Below, in pieces: positions 17,539 through 26,548 of a DNA stretch of 64,000 nucleotides. The notes under the pieces were generated by a model, which saw nothing but the letters and a program-made list of their open reading frames with translations, searched no databases and was not told the origin of the DNA. The DNA is taken from positions 62,001 through 126,000 of the forward strand of contig NZ_JAYGJO010000008.1 in assembly GCF_035013185.1 (NCBI RefSeq), read 5' to 3'. This DNA comes from Acerihabitans sp035013185 (GTDB lineage Bacteria; Pseudomonadota; Gammaproteobacteria; Enterobacterales; Enterobacteriaceae). Position numbers and translations under genes: made by a program. The first letter of the stretch is position 1, and each line of letters starts with the position of its first letter.

Positions 17539-18687
17539 GTGAAGTATCAATTAATTAAAACCGATGGGCTCGCCCGCCGGGGACGACTGGTGTTTGATCG
17601 CGGCGTGGTGGAAACGCCGGCCTTTATGCCGGTGGGGACCTACGGTACGGTAAAAGGCATGACGCCTCAGGAAGTAACAGAAACCGGCGCGCAAATTTTG
17701 CTGGGCAATACTTTTCATCTTTGGCTGCGCCCCGGTCAGGAGATCATGAAACTACATGGTGACCTGCATGATTTTATGCAATGGCACGGGCCGATCCTGA
17801 CCGACTCCGGCGGTTTCCAGGTGTTCAGTTTGGGTGATATTCGAAAGATCACGGAGGAGGGGGTACATTTTCGCAACCCCATCAACGGTGACGCCATCTT
17901 TCTTAGCCCCGAAAAATCGATGGAGATCCAGTATGATCTGGGCTCCGATATCGTGATGATATTTGATGAGTGCACGCCTTATCCGGCCGAGCACGATTAT
18001 GCTAAAAAGTCGATGGAAATGTCGTTGCGCTGGGCAGTTCGCTGTCGGCAACGATTTGACGAAATGCAAAATAAAAATGCACTGTTTGGTATCATTCAGG
18101 GCGGTGTTTACGAAGATTTACGAGATGTATCGGTAAAAAGACTGGTAGAGATCGGCTTTGATGGTTACGCTGTGGGCGGCTTGGCCGTGGGTGAGCCGAA
18201 AGCGGACATGCACCGCATCCTCGAACACGTCTGCCCACAAATTCCGGCGGATAAACCCCGTTATTTGATGGGGGTGGGCAAACCGGAAGATTTGGTGGAA
18301 GGCGTGCGACGCGGCATTGATATGTTCGATTGCGTCATGCCCACCCGCAATGCCCGTAATGGACATTTATTTGTTACTGGCGGCGTGGTGAAAATTCGCA
18401 ATGCCATCCATAAAAGCGATACATCGACGCTGGATGAACACTGTGATTGTTATACATGTCGCAATTATAGTCGTGCATACTTGCATCATCTCGATCGTTG
18501 CAACGAAATATTGGGTGCCCGTCTGAATACCATCCACAATTTGCGTTATTATCAGCGTTTGATGGCAGGTTTGCGTCAAGCTATTGATGAGGGTAAATTA
18601 GATCGCTTTGTTGAAGAATTTTATGGTCGAAGAGGGCAACCTGTTCCACCTTTAGTCGTCGAGTTAAATAACAATGAGGGAATTTAA
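17539..18687 (+). CDS. tgt: Queuine/preQ1 tRNA-guanine transglycosylase
   Basis: Exchanges guanine-34 for preQ1 in the GUN anticodons of tRNA Asp, Asn, His and Tyr; its product is the QueA substrate. TIM barrel with general acid/base Asp in TDSGGFQVF (near 90), nucleophile Asp in GIDMFDCVMPTRNARNG (near 264), and a zinc site formed by CDCYTC and the following HHLDRC near 302-333. 382 aa against 375 in E. coli. Starts with GTG 17539, with GGAGG upstream. The stop codon directly abuts the yajC start. Confidence 0.97.
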   Translation: MKYQLIKTDGLARRGRLVFDRGVVETPAFMPVGTYGTVKGMTPQEVTETGAQILLGNTFHLWLRPGQEIMKLHGDLHDFMQWHGPILTDSGGFQVFSLGDIRKITEEGVHFRNPINGDAIFLSPEKSMEIQYDLGSDIVMIFDECTPYPAEHDYAKKSMEMSLRWAVRCRQRFDEMQNKNALFGIIQGGVYEDLRDVSVKRLVEIGFDGYAVGGLAVGEPKADMHRILEHVCPQIPADKPRYLMGVGKPEDLVEGVRRGIDMFDCVMPTRNARNGHLFVTGGVVKIRNAIHKSDTSTLDEHCDCYTCRNYSRAYLHHLDRCNEILGARLNTIHNLRYYQRLMAGLRQAIDEGKLDRFVEEFYGRRGQPVPPLVVELNNNEGI

Positions 18688-19011
18688 ATGAGTTTTTTCA
18701 GTTCTGACGCTGCTGCTGGCTCGTCTCAGGGAAGTCCTTACTCTCTGGTGATCATGCTGGTCGTATTTGGTTTGATTTTTTATTTCATGATTCTGCGTCC
18801 ACAGCAAAAACGCGCTAAAGATCATAAAAAACTGATGGACTCCATTGGTAAAGGCGATGAAGTGCTGACTACCGGCGGTCTGGTTGGTCGGGTCACCAAA
18901 GTCTCAGACACTGGCTATATTTCGATTGCGCTTAATGATACCAATGAAGTGGTCATCAAACGTGATTTTGTGGCCGCTGTTCTGCCGAAAGGTACGATAA
19001 AAGCGCTGTAA
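18688..19011 (+). CDS. yajC: Sec translocon accessory protein YajC
   Basis: A small inner-membrane protein found with SecDF and SecYEG. 107 aa; one hydrophobic segment at about 18-37 (SLVIMLVVFGLIFYFMILRP), then the family motif RPQQKRAKDHKK and a soluble tail with GDEVLTTGGLVGRVTKV. No gap separates it from tgt, which implies co-transcription and possibly coupled translation; secD follows 27 nt later. Confidence 0.97.
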   Translation: MSFFSSDAAAGSSQGSPYSLVIMLVVFGLIFYFMILRPQQKRAKDHKKLMDSIGKGDEVLTTGGLVGRVTKVSDTGYISIALNDTNEVVIKRDFVAAVLPKGTIKAL

Positions 19012-19038
19012 TAGTCGATTTTCCCGAAGGGAACTGCC

Positions 19039-20886
19039 GTGTTAAACCGTTATCCTTTATGGAAGTACATTATGCTTATCCTGGCACTCCTTGTCGGGTT
19101 GCTGTATGCGCTTCCAAATATATATGGTGAGGATCCGGCCGTACAAATCACTGGTGTGCGGGGTGCCGCCGCCAGTGAAACGACGCTGGACCAGATCCGA
19201 AACGTCCTGAATGAACAACATATCACCACTAAATCTATTGCATTGGAGAAAGGTGTAATCCTGGCGCGTTTCGCCAATCCGGACGTGCAGTTGCGCGCTC
19301 GTGAGGCGTTATTGGCCGCGCTCGGCGATAATTATGTCGTTGCGCTGAACTTGGCCCCGGCCACTCCGCCCTGGTTAGCAATGCTGGGCGCTGAACCGAT
19401 GAAGCTGGGCCTTGATCTGCGTGGTGGCGTTCACTTCCTGATGGAAGTTGATATGAGCACCGCCCTGAGTAAACTCCAGGAGCAGACCATGGATACCTTG
19501 CGCACTGATTTGCGCGAAAAAGGCATTCCTTACGCGACGGTGCGTAAAACTGACAACTATGGCACCGAAATCGGTTTTCGGGATACGGCCGCGCGTGATC
19601 AGGCAATGTCCTACCTCTCGCCCCGCCACCGGGATCTGGTTCTGAGCGCAGTGGGCGACACAGGCCTGCGTGCTATGATTTCGGACACTCGACTGCGTGA
19701 AGCGCGAGAATACGCGGTGCAGCAGAACATCACTATCTTGCGTAACCGAGTCAATCAACTTGGTGTAGCAGAACCGCTGGTACAACGCCAGGGGGCCGAT
19801 CGCATCGTGGTTGAACTGCCCGGCATCCAGGATACCGCCCGTGCCAAAGAAATTCTCGGTGCTACTGCCACCCTGGAATTCCGCCTGGTGAACACTTCAG
19901 TCGATGCTGACGCCGCCGCTAGCGGACGAGTGCCGGGAGATTCAGAGGTAAAATACACCCGTGAAGGCAAACCGGTCGTGCTGTACAAACGGGTTATCCT
20001 CACCGGCGATCATATCACCGACTCAACCTCCAGCACCGATGAGTACAATCGCCCGCAGGTGAATATATCGCTCGACAGTACCGGTGGCACCAATATGTCC
20101 AATTTTACCAAGGACAATATTGGCAAACCGATGGCGACACTGTTTGTTGAATATAAGGACAGTGGTAAAAAAGACGCCAACGGACGCGCTATTCTGGTGA
20201 AAAAGGAAGATGTCATCAATGTTGCCACTATCCAGTCACGTCTTGGCAACAGTTTCCGTATTACCGGTATCGATAATCCTAATGAAGCGCGTCAGCTATC
20301 GCTGTTGCTGCGTGCCGGGGCGCTAATCGCACCGATCCAGATTGTGGAAGAACGCACTATCGGGCCAACCTTGGGAATGCAGAATATTAACCAAGGGCTA
20401 CAGGCTTGCCTGTGGGGACTGGTGGCCTCCATCGTATTTATGGTGGTGTGGTATAAGAAGTTTGGTTTGATTGCCACCACCGCGCTGGTAGCCAATCTGG
20501 TTATGATCGTGGGCATTATGTCCTTGCTGCCGGGGGCGACGCTAACCATGCCGGGTATTGCCGGGATTGTGTTGACCCTCGCCGTCGCGGTGGATGCCAA
20601 CGTGTTGATCAACGAGCGTATCAAAGAAGAACTGAAGAATGGGCGCACCGTCCAGCAGGCCATCCATGAAGGTTATCGTGGTGCCTTCTCCAGTATCGTG
20701 GATGCCAACGTTACTACGTTGATTACCGCTATTATTCTGTATGCGGTAGGCACCGGTTCTATTAAGGGTTTTGCCATTACCACCGCCATTGGGGTTGCCA
20801 CCTCGATGTTTACGGCGATTGTCGGCACTCGTGCCATCGTTAACCTGCTTTACGGCGGTAAACGTATCAGCAAGCTGTCAATTTAG
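19039..20886 (+). CDS. secD: Protein translocase subunit SecD
   Basis: RND-family subunit that, with SecF, uses the proton gradient to help complete preprotein export. 615 aa, as in E. coli. One N-terminal membrane segment (about 8-27), a large periplasmic domain (about 30-450) with LDLRGGVHFLMEVD, RNRVNQLGVAEP and ATATLEFRLV, then five membrane segments with TIGPTLG and the AVAVDANVLINERI motif (TM4). Starts with GTG 19039 after GAAGGGA. secF follows after 9 nt. Confidence 0.98.
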   Translation: MLNRYPLWKYIMLILALLVGLLYALPNIYGEDPAVQITGVRGAAASETTLDQIRNVLNEQHITTKSIALEKGVILARFANPDVQLRAREALLAALGDNYVVALNLAPATPPWLAMLGAEPMKLGLDLRGGVHFLMEVDMSTALSKLQEQTMDTLRTDLREKGIPYATVRKTDNYGTEIGFRDTAARDQAMSYLSPRHRDLVLSAVGDTGLRAMISDTRLREAREYAVQQNITILRNRVNQLGVAEPLVQRQGADRIVVELPGIQDTARAKEILGATATLEFRLVNTSVDADAAASGRVPGDSEVKYTREGKPVVLYKRVILTGDHITDSTSSTDEYNRPQVNISLDSTGGTNMSNFTKDNIGKPMATLFVEYKDSGKKDANGRAILVKKEDVINVATIQSRLGNSFRITGIDNPNEARQLSLLLRAGALIAPIQIVEERTIGPTLGMQNINQGLQACLWGLVASIVFMVVWYKKFGLIATTALVANLVMIVGIMSLLPGATLTMPGIAGIVLTLAVAVDANVLINERIKEELKNGRTVQQAIHEGYRGAFSSIVDANVTTLITAIILYAVGTGSIKGFAITTAIGVATSMFTAIVGTRAIVNLLYGGKRISKLSI

Positions 20887-20895
20887 GAGTGGGTC

Positions 20896-21867
20896 GTGGC
20901 TCAGAAACAACATAGTGTTGAAGATTTAAATTACGGTCGTAAAGTCTATGACTTTATGCGCTGGGATTATGTGGCGTTCAGTATCTCGATCACGCTGTTA
21001 ATTATCTCTGTCGCCATTATGTCGGTGCGAGGGTTTAACTGGGGACTGGATTTCACCGGCGGGACGGTCATTGAAGTCAACCTTGAAAAAGCCGTTGATT
21101 TGGACGTCATGCGTAGTTCATTGGAAAAAGCCGGTTTCAAGGATCCCTTGGTCCAGAACTTTGGCAGCAGCCGTGATCTTATGGTGCGTATGCCTCCGGT
21201 TCAGCAAGGTGCCGGCCAGGAACTGGGTAATAAAGTGCTTGGTGTGATTAACCAGACGTTCAACCAAAACGCGGTGGTTAAACGTATTGAGTTCGTTGGG
21301 CCAAGTGTGGGCAGCGATCTGGCACAAGCCGGCGGTATGGCGCTGCTGGTGGCGCTGATTTGTATCCTGATTTACGTTGGTTTCCGGTTCGAATGGCGTT
21401 TGGCGCTGGGGGCAGTGTTGGCCCTTGCCCATGACGTGGTGATTACCATGGGGGTACTGGCGCTATTTCATGTGGAAATCGATTTGACCATCGTTGCCTC
21501 GCTGATGTCGGTCATCGGTTATTCACTTAACGACAGTATTGTGGTTTCCGACCGTATCCGCGAAAACTTCCGTAAAATTCGTCGCGGCAACTCTTACGAA
21601 ATTATCAACGTATCTCTGACCCAAACGCTAAGCCGAACCTTAATGACGTCGGCCACTACCTTGATGGTGGTATTGATGTTGTTTATCTTTGGTGGACCGA
21701 TATTGGCCGGCTTCTCGGTAACCATGTTGATTGGTGTGACCATCGGTACGGTCTCCTCCATCTATGTCGCCTCTGCCCTGGCACTTAAACTGGGCATGAA
21801 ACGTGAACATATGCTGCAGCAAAAAGTAGAGAAAGAGGGCGCGGATCAGCCGTCCATGCTACCTTAA
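20896..21867 (+). CDS. secF: Protein translocase subunit SecF
   Basis: Partner of SecD. 323 aa, as in E. coli. First membrane segment at about 25-45, the D1 motif GLDFTGGTVIEV, a periplasmic domain, then TM2-TM6 including VGPSVGSDLA, ALAHDVVITMG and VIGYSLNDSIVVSDRIREN (TM4). Starts with GTG 20896 preceded by TAGGAGTGGG. Last gene of the cluster; a strong terminator follows. Confidence 0.98.
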   Translation: MAQKQHSVEDLNYGRKVYDFMRWDYVAFSISITLLIISVAIMSVRGFNWGLDFTGGTVIEVNLEKAVDLDVMRSSLEKAGFKDPLVQNFGSSRDLMVRMPPVQQGAGQELGNKVLGVINQTFNQNAVVKRIEFVGPSVGSDLAQAGGMALLVALICILIYVGFRFEWRLALGAVLALAHDVVITMGVLALFHVEIDLTIVASLMSVIGYSLNDSIVVSDRIRENFRKIRRGNSYEIINVSLTQTLSRTLMTSATTLMVVLMLFIFGGPILAGFSVTMLIGVTIGTVSSIYVASALALKLGMKREHMLQQKVEKEGADQPSMLP

Positions 21868-21886
21868 CTGATTGTTGTAAAAAGAC

Positions 21887-21915
21887 AAAAATCCCGCTTC
21901 GGCGGGATTTTTTTT
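21887..21915 (+). terminator. Intrinsic terminator of the secDF cluster
   Basis: ATCCCGC (21891-21897), tetraloop TTCG, GCGGGAT (21902-21908), then a run of eight T. A leading A run makes it usable from the opposite strand too. A second GC-rich hairpin (GGCCCCGC/GCGGGGCC, about 21940-21960) follows it. Confidence 0.9.
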
Positions 21916-21968
21916 GAGCGAAAACCAACGCGATAGGTCGCGGCCCCGCTAGGCGGGGCCCAGGTATT

Positions 21969-22016
21969 GGGCCGAGTATTGCCAACGCCTATGCAACAGG
22001 CAGTATGACGGGTATC
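21969..22016 (+). repeat. Partial ERIC-like element (right end)
   Basis: The segment resembles the right end of the enterobacterial repetitive intergenic consensus: a GCCAACGC block, then a short degenerate arm, then the terminal TATGACGGGTAT. The usual central GCTTAC/GTAAGTGA core is missing or replaced by a GC hairpin. It abuts the yajI stop codon (22022). Confidence 0.55.
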
Positions 22017-22021
22017 AAGCG

Positions 22022-22615
22022 CTATTGCCGGGACCGCGGCTTGATAGCGTCGTGCGCAGCGGGGTTATCCGCACTGTTGGCGGTGATGCTGTGTAATCGA
22101 ATATACCCCACTTGCTCAGGGGCTAGGCCGCTAAGGAGTAGCTCGATAGTGGCTTGGGGCTTGGGCAGCAGTGAAGCCGGTACGGTAATCGGCTGGCTAA
22201 GCGTATCGGCGAGCAGGGGTTTGCCGGAAGAGGGATCGACCTGACCCCAATCCACTATAGCGTGAAATGCTGTCAGAGGCGAGTTGTCGGCGGTGCGTAT
22301 TTGCAGCAGTGCCCGAGAACCGTTGGCTTCGGTTCCCACCGGACCTAGGGATACCATCAGTTTACCGATTTGACTTTCCACCTGTGCACCGGTACGTGCT
22401 GCTGGGTAGAGATACACCCCGCCGGTAGACTGTTCATTAAGGGCATTTTGCTGCATCAACGCGGAAACCTGATGGTTGAGGTAATCTAGCCGCTGGTTAA
22501 GCTGTCTGACTTCACCCTTAAGTGCGGAGGAATTAGGATTCGGTTGTTGCGCACAGCCTGAAAGGAACAGCAACGCAGCAATAGCGTAAAATGAACGATA
22601 ACTGGTTGTCATCAA
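22022..22615 (-). CDS. yajI: YajI-type lipoprotein (DUF3251)
   Basis: Predicted lipoprotein of unknown function. 197 aa; signal peptide with lipobox LSGC, so C21 is the likely lipidated residue. A short coiled-coil stretch follows (about 32-62), then the family blocks GGVYLYPAARTGAQVESQIGKL and ASLLPKP.ATIELLLSGL..EQ.GYIRLH shared with E. coli YajI. tsx and yajD, which precede it in E. coli, are absent. Divergent from nrdR. M1 or M2 may be the start. Confidence 0.85.
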   Translation of the reverse strand: MMTTSYRSFYAIAALLFLSGCAQQPNPNSSALKGEVRQLNQRLDYLNHQVSALMQQNALNEQSTGGVYLYPAARTGAQVESQIGKLMVSLGPVGTEANGSRALLQIRTADNSPLTAFHAIVDWGQVDPSSGKPLLADTLSQPITVPASLLPKPQATIELLLSGLAPEQVGYIRLHSITANSADNPAAHDAIKPRSRQ

Positions 22616-22787
22616 TACAGTTTCCTTTTTTTGTCAGTTAGCTACAGCTTAGCCTGTAACCCAGTAAATGTCATGGAATGAAAGGAGTACAAGCGCTCAG
22701 GATCACGCTATCTCATAGGGTTGCCTCTTTGTTGTCGCTGCGGTTCGCGCTAAACTATCTTATCCGTATCAGCCGTCAGGATGCCTT

Positions 22788-23237
22788 ATGCATTGTCCAT
22801 TTTGTTCCGCAGTCGACACCAAAGTCATCGATTCCCGTTTGGTGGGCGAAGGATCGCAGGTTCGCCGTCGCCGGCAATGCCTGGTCTGTAATGAACGATT
22901 CACCACCTTTGAGATGGCAGAGTTGGTTTTGCCTCGGGTGATAAAAAGTAATGATATCCGTGAACCGTTTAATGAGGACAAGCTGCGCGGTGGTTTCTTA
23001 AAAGCGCTGGAAAAAAGACCGGTAAATTCAGATGATGTTGAAATGGCGATCAATCACATAAAATCCCAACTGCGCGCCACCGGTGAGCGTGAAGTGCCCA
23101 GTAAAATGATTGGTAATTTGGTGATGGACGCACTGAAAAAACTGGATAAGGTTGCTTATATACGCTTCGCCTCGGTTTATCGCAGTTTTGAGGATGTGCG
23201 TGAATTTGGTGAAGAAATTGCCCGTCTCCAAGACTAA
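22788..23237 (+). CDS. nrdR: Transcriptional repressor NrdR
   Basis: Nucleotide-sensing repressor of ribonucleotide reductase genes. 149 aa, full length: zinc ribbon with C3, C6, C31 and C34, then an ATP-cone domain (about 49-139) beginning VIKSNDIREPFNEDKLRGG. Followed after 11 nt by ribD. E. coli keeps the same nrdR-ribD-ribE-nusB order. Confidence 0.97.
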   Translation: MHCPFCSAVDTKVIDSRLVGEGSQVRRRRQCLVCNERFTTFEMAELVLPRVIKSNDIREPFNEDKLRGGFLKALEKRPVNSDDVEMAINHIKSQLRATGEREVPSKMIGNLVMDALKKLDKVAYIRFASVYRSFEDVREFGEEIARLQD

Positions 23238-23248
23238 GGACCCTCGTG

Positions 23249-24388
23249 ATGCAGCCAGATGAATTCTATATGGCCCGCGCAATTGAACTGGCTCGTCGAG
23301 GCCGGTTTACCACAGCGCCCAATCCGAACGTAGGTTGTGTCATTGTGCGCGAACGGCGGATCGTTGGAGAAGGCTATCATCTGCGCGCCGGGGAACCGCA
23401 TGCAGAAGTCCATGCATTGCGCATGGCCGGCGACGCAGCTCGCGGTGCTACGGCTTATGTCACGCTCGAGCCCTGCAGCCATTACGGCCGCACCCCACCG
23501 TGTTGTGACGCGCTGATTGCGGCGGGCGTGGCGCGGGTGGTTGTGGCAATGCAGGACCCCAATCCCCAAGTCTCCGGCCGTGGTATGTACCGGCTCCAGC
23601 AGGCGGGCGTAGTGGTTGAACATGGCTTGATGATTAAAGAAGCGGAAAGACTTAATCTCGGTTTTCTTAAGCGTATGCGCACGGGGTTTCCTTATGTTCA
23701 GCTCAAGCTGGCCGCGTCTCTTGATGGGCGTACCGCAATGGCGTCAGGTGAGAGCCAATGGATCACCTCGACCCACGCACGACGGGACGTGCAGACTTTT
23801 CGTGCGCAAAGCGGAGCAATACTGTCAACCAGTGCCACGGTATTGGCCGACAATCCGGCTCTCAACGTACGCTGGGATGAGCTGCCGGAAACCCTCCGCA
23901 CCGCTTATCCTCGTGAATCATTGCGCCAGCCGACACGCGTTATTATTGATAGCGCTAATCGGGTGACACCCGCGCACCGGGTTGTCTCACCAGGCGGACA
24001 GATCTGGTTGGCCCGTCTCTACCCCGATGGCCTGGATTGGCCGCAGGATGTAGAGCAACTGATCCTGCCGGCGCGGGGTAATGCCGATTCTCCAGGCGAT
24101 ACACCCAAGATTGATCTGGTGGCGTTGATGTTGCTGCTGGCTCAACGGCAGGTTAACAGCCTATGGGTCGAGGCCGGCGCTTCATTGGCGGGAGCCTTGC
24201 TTGGTGCAGGTTTGGTGGATGAAGTGATACTGTACTTAGCCCCCAAGCTGCTTGGCAGTGGGGCTCGTGGTTTATGCATGCTGCCTGGCCTGGAAACACT
24301 GGCTCAGGCGCCGGAGTTTACGGTGACCGATCTGCGCCAGGTCGGCCCGGATATCCGGCTACGGCTCAAACCTTGCTACCCGCAGTAA
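23249..24388 (+). CDS. ribD: Bifunctional riboflavin biosynthesis deaminase/reductase RibD
   Basis: Carries out the second and third steps of riboflavin synthesis: deamination of the pyrimidine and NADPH reduction of the ribosyl side chain. 379 aa. N-terminal deaminase with zinc motifs HAE (51-53) and PCSHYGRTPPC (75-85); C-terminal reductase with LKLAASLDGRTAMASGESQWITS and WVEAGASLAGALLGAGLVDE. GTG 23246 is directly upstream in frame; ATG 23249 is chosen as it aligns with E. coli MQ(D)E.YMARA. Confidence 0.96.
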   Translation: MQPDEFYMARAIELARRGRFTTAPNPNVGCVIVRERRIVGEGYHLRAGEPHAEVHALRMAGDAARGATAYVTLEPCSHYGRTPPCCDALIAAGVARVVVAMQDPNPQVSGRGMYRLQQAGVVVEHGLMIKEAERLNLGFLKRMRTGFPYVQLKLAASLDGRTAMASGESQWITSTHARRDVQTFRAQSGAILSTSATVLADNPALNVRWDELPETLRTAYPRESLRQPTRVIIDSANRVTPAHRVVSPGGQIWLARLYPDGLDWPQDVEQLILPARGNADSPGDTPKIDLVALMLLLAQRQVNSLWVEAGASLAGALLGAGLVDEVILYLAPKLLGSGARGLCMLPGLETLAQAPEFTVTDLRQVGPDIRLRLKPCYPQ

Positions 24389-24474
24389 TTGGGCCGAGCA
24401 GCGGGCAAAAGAATATGTTAGAATCCGCCCCCTCGTGGGGCAATTACCGCCATTTGCTAATTGTAAGGAAAGCC

Positions 24475-24945
24475 ATGAACGTTATTGAAGGTGTTGTTGC
24501 AACCCCGAATGCCCGTATAGCGATTGCGATTGCGCGCTTTAACCACTTCATCAATGACAGTCTGCTTGACGGCGCCATTGATGCGTTGAAACGTATTGGT
24601 CAGGTTAAAGACGAGAATATCACCGTGGTGTGGGTTCCGGGCGCTTATGAGTTGCCGTTGGCAACCCGTGCGTTGGCGAACAGTAAAAAATTTGATGCCG
24701 TGGTGGCGCTGGGTACGGTAATTCGTGGTGGCACCGCGCATTTTGAATATGTTGCAGGTGAATGCAGTTCTGGTTTATCAAGCGTTGCCATGAGCAGTGA
24801 ACTGCCAGTGGCTTTTGGCGTATTGACGACGGAAAGCATCGAACAAGCAATAGAACGCGCTGGCACTAAAGCCGGTAACAAAGGTGCGGAAGCCGCGTTG
24901 ACCGCGCTGGAAATGATCAACGTACTGAAAGCTATCAAAGCGTAA
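24475..24945 (+). CDS. ribH: 6,7-dimethyl-8-ribityllumazine synthase
   Basis: Condenses the RibD-derived pyrimidine with 3,4-dihydroxybutanone phosphate to lumazine, the riboflavin precursor. 156 aa, as in E. coli (there called ribE or ribH). Motifs: ARFNHFINDSLLDGA, VWVPGAYELPL, VALGTVIRGGTAHFEYV with the catalytic His region, PVAFGVLTT and NKGAEAALTALEM. ATG 24475 follows TAAGGAAAG. nusB begins 15 nt downstream. Confidence 0.97.
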   Translation: MNVIEGVVATPNARIAIAIARFNHFINDSLLDGAIDALKRIGQVKDENITVVWVPGAYELPLATRALANSKKFDAVVALGTVIRGGTAHFEYVAGECSSGLSSVAMSSELPVAFGVLTTESIEQAIERAGTKAGNKGAEAALTALEMINVLKAIKA

Positions 24946-24960
24946 GTAAAGGGGAAATTC

Positions 24961-25380
24961 GTGAAACCTGCTGCTCGTCGCCGTGCCCGTGAATGTGTCG
25001 TTCAGGCGCTTTACTCATGGCAGTTATCTCATAACGATATCGCTGATATTGAAGTTCAGTTCCTGGCGGAACAGGACGTCTCCGACGTCGATATCGCTTA
25101 TTTTCGCGAGCTGTATACAGGTACGGCGACGCATGCAGCGGAGCTGGATCAGCTTATGGCACCCTACCTTTCACGTCAACTTGACGAGTTAGGCCATGTG
25201 GAACGGGCAATTTTGCGCCTGGCGCTCTATGAACTGAGCAAACGCCTGGATGTGCCGTACAAAGTCGCGATCAACGAAGCTATTGAACTGGCCAAAACGT
25301 TTGGCGCAGAAGAGAGCCATAAGTTTGTCAATGGCGTGCTGGATAAAGCAGCCCCGCATATCCGCCCCAATCGAAAATGA
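24961..25380 (+). CDS. nusB: Transcription antitermination factor NusB
   Basis: Binds boxA RNA with S10 (NusE) and supports rRNA antitermination. 139 aa, full length, all-helical: ARRRARECVVQALYSWQLS, HVERAILRLALYEL and YKVAINEAIELAKTFGAEESHKFVNGVLDKA. Starts with GTG 24961 after AAGGGGAAA. A hairpin and an ERIC-like repeat separate it from thiL, which in E. coli follows closely. Confidence 0.97.
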   Translation: MKPAARRRARECVVQALYSWQLSHNDIADIEVQFLAEQDVSDVDIAYFRELYTGTATHAAELDQLMAPYLSRQLDELGHVERAILRLALYELSKRLDVPYKVAINEAIELAKTFGAEESHKFVNGVLDKAAPHIRPNRK

Positions 25381-25385
25381 CTTTT

Positions 25386-25405
25386 ACGGCCGGATTTCCG
25401 GCCGT
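25386..25405 (+). terminator. Hairpin after nusB
   Basis: ACGGCCGG and CCGGCCGT form a perfect 8-bp stem around a 4-nt ATTT loop, immediately past the nusB stop. Only a short TTT follows, so it may attenuate rather than end transcription into thiL. Confidence 0.5.
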
Positions 25406-25445
25406 AGCCCTTTGCTGCGATACCTCTACTATACTCTACATACTT

Positions 25446-25557
25446 TGCGTTGCAGAAACACGGTCAGTGAGGTAGTGCCAAGGATCATGCTTTAGCAGGT
25501 GATTCAACTGACCGCGTGCGGCCAACATGCCGGCAAACAGAATGATGACGGGTATAC
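25446..25557 (+). repeat. Degenerate ERIC-like element between nusB and thiL
   Basis: Starts with GCGTTGCAG, has a poorly conserved core, and ends in GCGGCCAACATGCCGGCAAA followed by a spacer and GATGACGGGTATAC, the ERIC right end. It sits about 15 nt before the thiL start, so it would be part of the nusB-thiL transcript. Confidence 0.6.
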
Positions 25558-25573
25558 AACAATTGGATAGGTT

Positions 25574-26545
25574 ATGGCCTGTGGCGAATTTGACCTTATT
25601 ACCCGCTACTTTAACCGCGTAAGAACCGCACGTCGGGATGTGGTAGTGGGTATTGGTGATGATTGTGCGCTGCTGTCGGTGGATGAAAAACACCTAATAG
25701 CAGTAAGTACCGATACTCTGGTATCGGGAGTCCATTTTTTACCGAATATCTCTCCTGCCGATTTAGGCTATAAATCCTTGGCGGTGAACCTCAGCGACCT
25801 GGCTGCCATGGGCGCGGATCCCGCTTGGGTGTCGTTGGCGTTGACCTTACCCTCGGTGGATGAAGCCTGGCTTGACGCCTATAGCGTCAGTCTGTTTGAG
25901 CAACTGGATTATTATGGTATGCAGTTGATTGGCGGCGATACGACCTGTGGCCCGTTGAGTTTGACTCTTACGATCCAGGGTTTGATCCCAACCGGTCGTG
26001 CGTTAACTCGTGCAGGTGCCCGGATTGGCGATTGGATCTATGTCACCGGTACCCTCGGCGACAGCGCCGCCGGCCTGGCAATATTGCAAGACCAGCTGTT
26101 GGTCGAGTCGACTACGGACCGTGAATATCTGCTGGCACGCCATTTACGTCCTCAACCGCGGATCTTACAAGGTCAGGCCCTACGTGATCTGGCCAGTTCG
26201 GCCATCGATCTGTCGGATGGTTTGATTGCCGACCTGCAGCATATTCTCGATAGCAGTGAATGCGGTGCGCGGGTTCATTTAGAAGATTTACCTTTTTCCA
26301 CGGCACTGCGCCGTCATGCATCGCCAGATCAGGCGTTGCGCTGGGCACTGAGCGGTGGAGAAGATTACGAACTTTGCTTTACCGTGCCGGAGATCAATCG
26401 CGGTGCTCTGGACGTAGCATTAGGCAATACGGGTGCTGATTTTACCTGTATTGGTCAGATTGGACCGCGTAGCGAGGGATTACAGCTACTGCGGGATAAC
26501 CAACCGGTGACGTCCGAATGGCGAGGGTTCGACCACTTTGAGTAG
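25574..26545 (+). CDS. thiL: Thiamine-monophosphate kinase
   Basis: Phosphorylates thiamine monophosphate to the active diphosphate. 323 aa, as in E. coli (325). AIR-synthase-like fold: N-terminal GEFDLITRYF, GIGDDCALL, STDTLVSGVHFLP, AVNLSDLAAMGADPAW, QLIGGDTT, GDWIYVTGTLGDSAAGLA, SAIDLSDGLIADL and ALSGGEDYELCFTVP. ATG 25574 has GGATAGG upstream. In E. coli pgpA starts at the end of thiL; here only a decayed piece remains. Confidence 0.97.
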   Translation: MACGEFDLITRYFNRVRTARRDVVVGIGDDCALLSVDEKHLIAVSTDTLVSGVHFLPNISPADLGYKSLAVNLSDLAAMGADPAWVSLALTLPSVDEAWLDAYSVSLFEQLDYYGMQLIGGDTTCGPLSLTLTIQGLIPTGRALTRAGARIGDWIYVTGTLGDSAAGLAILQDQLLVESTTDREYLLARHLRPQPRILQGQALRDLASSAIDLSDGLIADLQHILDSSECGARVHLEDLPFSTALRRHASPDQALRWALSGGEDYELCFTVPEINRGALDVALGNTGADFTCIGQIGPRSEGLQLLRDNQPVTSEWRGFDHFE

Positions 26546-26548
26546 CGC

